NCBI GenBank assembly: GCA_002391105.1
Contig: DGRT01000037.1
Coordinates: forward strand, 1 to 64,000
Direction: 5' to 3'
Source of the DNA: Lachnospiraceae bacterium UBA4381
Lineage (GTDB): Bacteria; Bacillota; Clostridia; Lachnospirales; Lachnospiraceae
DNA length: 64,000 nucleotides
Shown: positions 61,763-64,000 of the stretch, piece by piece
How the letters are laid out: the number at the start of each line of letters is the position of its first letter
Numbering within the stretch: position 1 is the stretch's first letter
The notes under the pieces: model-generated
Seen by the model: only the letters and a program-made list of their open reading frames with translations
Told to the model about the DNA's origin: nothing
The model's database searches: none
Program-made: the position numbers and the translations under genes

Positions 61763-62173
61763 TTAGTTCTGATTAGAGTTCTTCGCTCTGGTCACTTCCT
61801 CTGAAGCTTCACGCAGCTCGCCTGCTTTTTTCTTTTTCCTGTTTGTATCTCTTCTAAGAATAGCCAGCTCCTGAGTCAGCTTCTTAATCTGCTCCCCCTG
61901 CTTCGTAACCTCCATCATAAGGGAAAAGATTGCAAAAATCGCAAGTATGAGTCCCACGAACGAAAGCATATTAACAGGATCATATATTCCCAGAAGAAGT
62001 GATACCTTAAGAAGGAGTCCCGGCCATATAGCAAATACCATGATTCCTATAACAACCAGACTCCAGAATATTCCAAACCTGAAATCAAGCCTCCTCTGGG
62101 CAACACGTCTGGCAATATAAAAGATTGCCAACATCATACATACTATAATTATTATCTGTAATCTTGGAGACAT
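61763..62173 (-). CDS. DUF2304 membrane protein
   Basis: A 136-residue protein with three helices (about 5-22, 33-50 and 67-87) and a C-terminal coiled coil (about 88-130). This is the DUF2304 layout, usually encoded next to a DPM1-like glycosyltransferase; the two may form a lipid-linked sugar system. Here the partner lies 500 bp upstream (62674-63369), with an MNT/HEPN module inserted between. GGAGAGG precedes the start. Confidence 0.88.
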   Translation of the reverse strand: MSPRLQIIIIVCMMLAIFYIARRVAQRRLDFRFGIFWSLVVIGIMVFAIWPGLLLKVSLLLGIYDPVNMLSFVGLILAIFAIFSLMMEVTKQGEQIKKLTQELAILRRDTNRKKKKAGELREASEEVTRAKNSNQN

Positions 62174-62221
62174 CCAGACCTCTCCTTCTCTTTTTTATAT
62201 ATTCTTATATTTCCCCATATC

Positions 62222-62320
62222 TTAATCTTCAATTTCTTTTAGGGCTTTGGCAGACCTGAGACATTCCTCAGATTTTTCAAATCTATACTTTGATAATTCT
62301 ATTCTGTTATCTTCACTCAT
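62222..62320 (-). pseudogene. Truncated HEPN-domain gene
   Basis: A 32-residue ORF starting MSEDNRIELSKYRFEKSEEC and ending after KALKEIED. It matches the N-terminal helix of HEPN proteins that pair with minimal nucleotidyltransferases, which normally run to about 110-130 residues. The ATG overlaps the stop of the upstream nucleotidyltransferase (ATGAGTGA), the usual arrangement. The remainder, including the RxxxxH active site, is missing: the stop is followed within 50 bases by the DUF2304 ribosome site. It is a deletion remnant. Confidence 0.72.
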
Positions 62321-62657
62321 ATAACACTATCCCTTCTCGCTCAACATTTTGATAAAAGACTATGGTATCAAGCCATTTATCAAAAGTATAAATATCTTCA
62401 AGTAAAAGCGATACTTCAACATTTTCATCAAGACTAATCTCACTGGCAATTGAAGAAGTCATCCTTCTATATTTTGATAATTCATCATGGGGACAATCAA
62501 GAAGAAGCATTACATCAATATCCGAATCGATTGAAAAGTCTCCTCTTGCACATGACCCATATAGTATAATTCGTTTTATTATATTGCCAAGGTTTTCATT
62601 AACTTTACTGACAATTTTATGCGAAACCCTTTGTATCACAATATTATTATCCAGCAT
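62313..62657 (-). CDS. Minimal nucleotidyltransferase (MNT)
   Basis: A 114-residue protein of the MNT/MJ0435 type with the motif LYGSCARGDF at 32-41 and SDIDVMLLLD near 45-54 (GSxARG...SDxD). Such proteins are antitoxins that AMPylate or neutralise HEPN RNases, or related modifiers. The HEPN partner downstream is truncated, so the module is probably non-functional as a toxin-antitoxin pair. The gene itself looks intact. It lies between the DPM1-like glycosyltransferase and DUF2304, a pair that is normally adjacent, which suggests insertion. Confidence 0.85.
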   Translation of the reverse strand: MLDNNIVIQRVSHKIVSKVNENLGNIIKRIILYGSCARGDFSIDSDIDVMLLLDCPHDELSKYRRMTSSIASEISLDENVEVSLLLEDIYTFDKWLDTIVFYQNVEREGIVLYE

Positions 62658-62673
62658 TCAATTCACCTCACAA

Positions 62674-63369
62674 TCATTTCATAATTGCGGCCACAATAAC
62701 AGCAAGGCTTACTTTGATCATATAGTAGATACTCTTTCCTGCATTGATCGAGGATTCACCCTCTGCCCTGCTTCTCATCTGCACAGGAATCTCACTCACC
62801 CTGTAGTTCCTCTTAATAGCTGTAACAACACTTTCCGGTTCCGGATAGTCCTTAGGATATTCATTTGCAAATTCCTTCATTAATCTGCGGTTTACCATTC
62901 TCATACCGGAGGTAGGATCTGTAATCTCCTGCCCTGTCAAAAGCTTAATCAGTCTCGTAAAATATCTGATTCCAACGCGTCTCAGCTTTGATGACTGAAA
63001 CCCTTCGTTTTCTATAAACCTGGAACCAATCACCATATCAACGCCTGAGCCTTCCAGTGTTCTGAGAAGCTTTCCAAGATAAGCCGCATCATGCTGTCCA
63101 TCTCCATCTATCTGAACAGCCGTCTCATAGCCATGATAATAAGCATACCTGTATCCGGTCTGAACCGCTCCTCCTATCCCAAGGTTAATAGGAAGGTTTA
63201 CATACTTAAAATGATTCTCCTTCAGTATCTCTAGGGTATCATCTTTGGAGCAGTCATTTATTACCAGATAATCAAATTCCGGAGCATTTTCCTTTACATC
63301 CATTACTGTATTAACTATATTTCCTTCCTCATTATAAGCAGGAATTATTACCAAATGTTTTTTCTTCAT
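62674..63369 (-). CDS. DPM1-like family 2 glycosyltransferase
   Basis: A 231-residue GT-A enzyme of the polyprenyl-phosphate mannosyl/glucosyltransferase type: VIIPAYNEEGNI near 6-17, NDCSKDDT near 39-46, QIDGDGQHDAAY near 88-99, then DPTSGMRMVNR. A C-terminal hydrophobic segment (IYYMIKVSLAVIVAAIMK) may contact the membrane. It should load a sugar on undecaprenyl phosphate for external decoration, with DUF2304 as the usual partner. I use ATG at 63369; a GTG three codons earlier has AAGG too close. Confidence 0.91.
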   Translation of the reverse strand: MKKKHLVIIPAYNEEGNIVNTVMDVKENAPEFDYLVINDCSKDDTLEILKENHFKYVNLPINLGIGGAVQTGYRYAYYHGYETAVQIDGDGQHDAAYLGKLLRTLEGSGVDMVIGSRFIENEGFQSSKLRRVGIRYFTRLIKLLTGQEITDPTSGMRMVNRRLMKEFANEYPKDYPEPESVVTAIKRNYRVSEIPVQMRSRAEGESSINAGKSIYYMIKVSLAVIVAAIMK

Positions 63370-63439
63370 ATAATACACTGCCTTCTATCTATCATACTTA
63401 TTCTAATGATTGTTACACGACTTATAATTATGGAACCTG

Positions 63440-64000
63440 TTATTCCCCTGCATATGTTTTGATCAGATTTTCGCTGCCATCATCCCATACAACATAAACC
63501 TCAACCGCAATATCATCAGCGCTCAGATCCTCCGGATATTTACTATTATAATACAGATCCTCCCCCTTCTGATACCCATCCAGTGTGACAGTAATATATT
63601 CTCCACGGGAAGCCATATCCTCCCCCTTCTTATAAGCCTCTTTAGTCCATATTCTGGCTTCCAGATTCTTGAAGTCGCTCATCTCAGAAAACTCCGCATA
63701 GGCTTTGAATTCCACCCTTAGTCCGTCCTCTTCATCTATAGGAGTTATAACAGCTTCAGAACCTATAAATCTAATCAGATCATCACTTACCTCTATGACA
63801 TTCAGAGAGTCCATAAACTCTGACTTTTTCTCCATCTCACTGTCACAATACTCTACACCGTATTTTTCAACAAGGGTCTGTTCATCGGAATACAGATTCA
63901 CTCCCAACCCCAGATGGTTTCCCGATATCTCAACACCCATAGCCGCAAGAGTAGTTGGGAACATATCCATCGTAGAGTAATAACGCCAGGCTTCTGCATC
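63440..64000 (-). CDS. LTA synthase-like phosphoglycerol transferase, C-terminal part
   Basis: The right window edge cuts this gene; 186 C-terminal codons are present. The segment near the edge, YYSTMDMFPTTLAAMGVEI followed by GNHLGLGVNLYSDEQTL, is the end of a sulfatase-fold (alkaline phosphatase superfamily) domain as in LTA synthase/MdoB-type phosphoglycerol transferases. An acidic, beta-rich tail of about 130 residues follows, with no recognised domain. It fits a role in polymerising or adding glycerol phosphate to a surface polymer, beside the DPM1-like enzyme. The active site lies outside the window. Confidence 0.8.
   Translation of the reverse strand, partial: DAEAWRYYSTMDMFPTTLAAMGVEISGNHLGLGVNLYSDEQTLVEKYGVEYCDSEMEKKSEFMDSLNVIEVSDDLIRFIGSEAVITPIDEEDGLRVEFKAYAEFSEMSDFKNLEARIWTKEAYKKGEDMASRGEYITVTLDGYQKGEDLYYNSKYPEDLSADDIAVEVYVVWDDGSENLIKTYAGE

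Noticed and set aside
1..64000. Prophage, integrative element or insertion sequence
   Set aside because: No integrase, transposase, phage structural gene or attachment duplication was seen; only small repeats and a decayed MNT/HEPN module suggest mobility.
1..64000. tRNA or rRNA genes
   Set aside because: Gaps were read for cloverleaf patterns and conserved GTTCRANNC-type arms; none fits. The multi-branched repeats resemble a cloverleaf only loosely and lack tRNA consensus bases.

Overview
The window is chromosomal DNA of a low-to-moderate GC Gram-positive bacterium, most likely a non-sporulating member of the Lachnospiraceae (Coprococcus-like; this placement is inferred from gene content and protein style, not from a search). 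Supporting signs are T-box leaders, a complete GatCAB operon, a pyrophosphate-type phosphofructokinase, many cell-wall proteins with Trp/Tyr-rich CW repeats, and strong purine-rich ribosome binding sites. Nearly all genes lie on the minus strand; plus-strand exceptions are a DUF5684 membrane protein, an aldo/keto reductase, one CW-repeat protein and a 29-residue hydrophobic peptide.

Layout. 0.4-5 kb: hup, an S4 RNA-binding gene, divIC, tilS and ftsH, the conserved division/tRNA cluster of Firmicutes but without yabP, yabQ, spoIIE or hpt. 5-8 kb: a LacX-type epimerase, an alpha/beta hydrolase and a zinc-ribbon membrane protein. 8-17 kb: a long operon of a Na/phosphate cotransporter, MoxR ATPase, DUF58, a small membrane protein, two von Willebrand A proteins and a TPR protein, with an alcohol acetyltransferase-like gene attached. 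17-25 kb: tcdA, a DUF5684 protein, an Fe-S aldo/keto reductase and three envelope proteins, including an amidase homologue that has lost its catalytic residues. 25-34 kb: COG2426, GDPD, queA, pheST with a T-box, ydcF. 34-41 kb: an unknown acidic membrane protein, gltX, yihY, a probable 6S RNA, pfp, an LCP ligase. 41-50 kb: an ALG5-like glycosyltransferase, rfbB, gatCAB, aspS with a T-box. 50-64 kb: two more CW-repeat proteins (one a bifunctional autolysin), rfbA, four glycosyltransferases, an epimerase, a decayed MNT/HEPN module and the C-terminus of an LTA synthase-like enzyme.

How it fits together. Two themes dominate. One is translation: pheST, aspS, gatCAB, gltX, tilS, queA and tcdA, with two amino-acid-sensing T-boxes. 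The other is the cell envelope: division, autolysins, LCP transfer, nucleotide sugars and a surface-polymer locus at the right end. Perfect WalR-like TGTWAH-N5-TGTWAH boxes lie beside two wall-hydrolase genes.

Most unusual features. A roughly 160-bp repeat occurs three times (34.4, 40.5 and 47.2 kb), each time just upstream of, and in the same sense as, a start codon. It folds as a long hairpin plus a multi-branched domain built from GNA-loop mini-hairpins with tandem G-A mismatches, and the copies differ by compensating base pairs. This is the best candidate for an undescribed element. The window is also rich in short tandem duplications, both intergenic and inside conserved enzymes, where they add hydrophilic loops.
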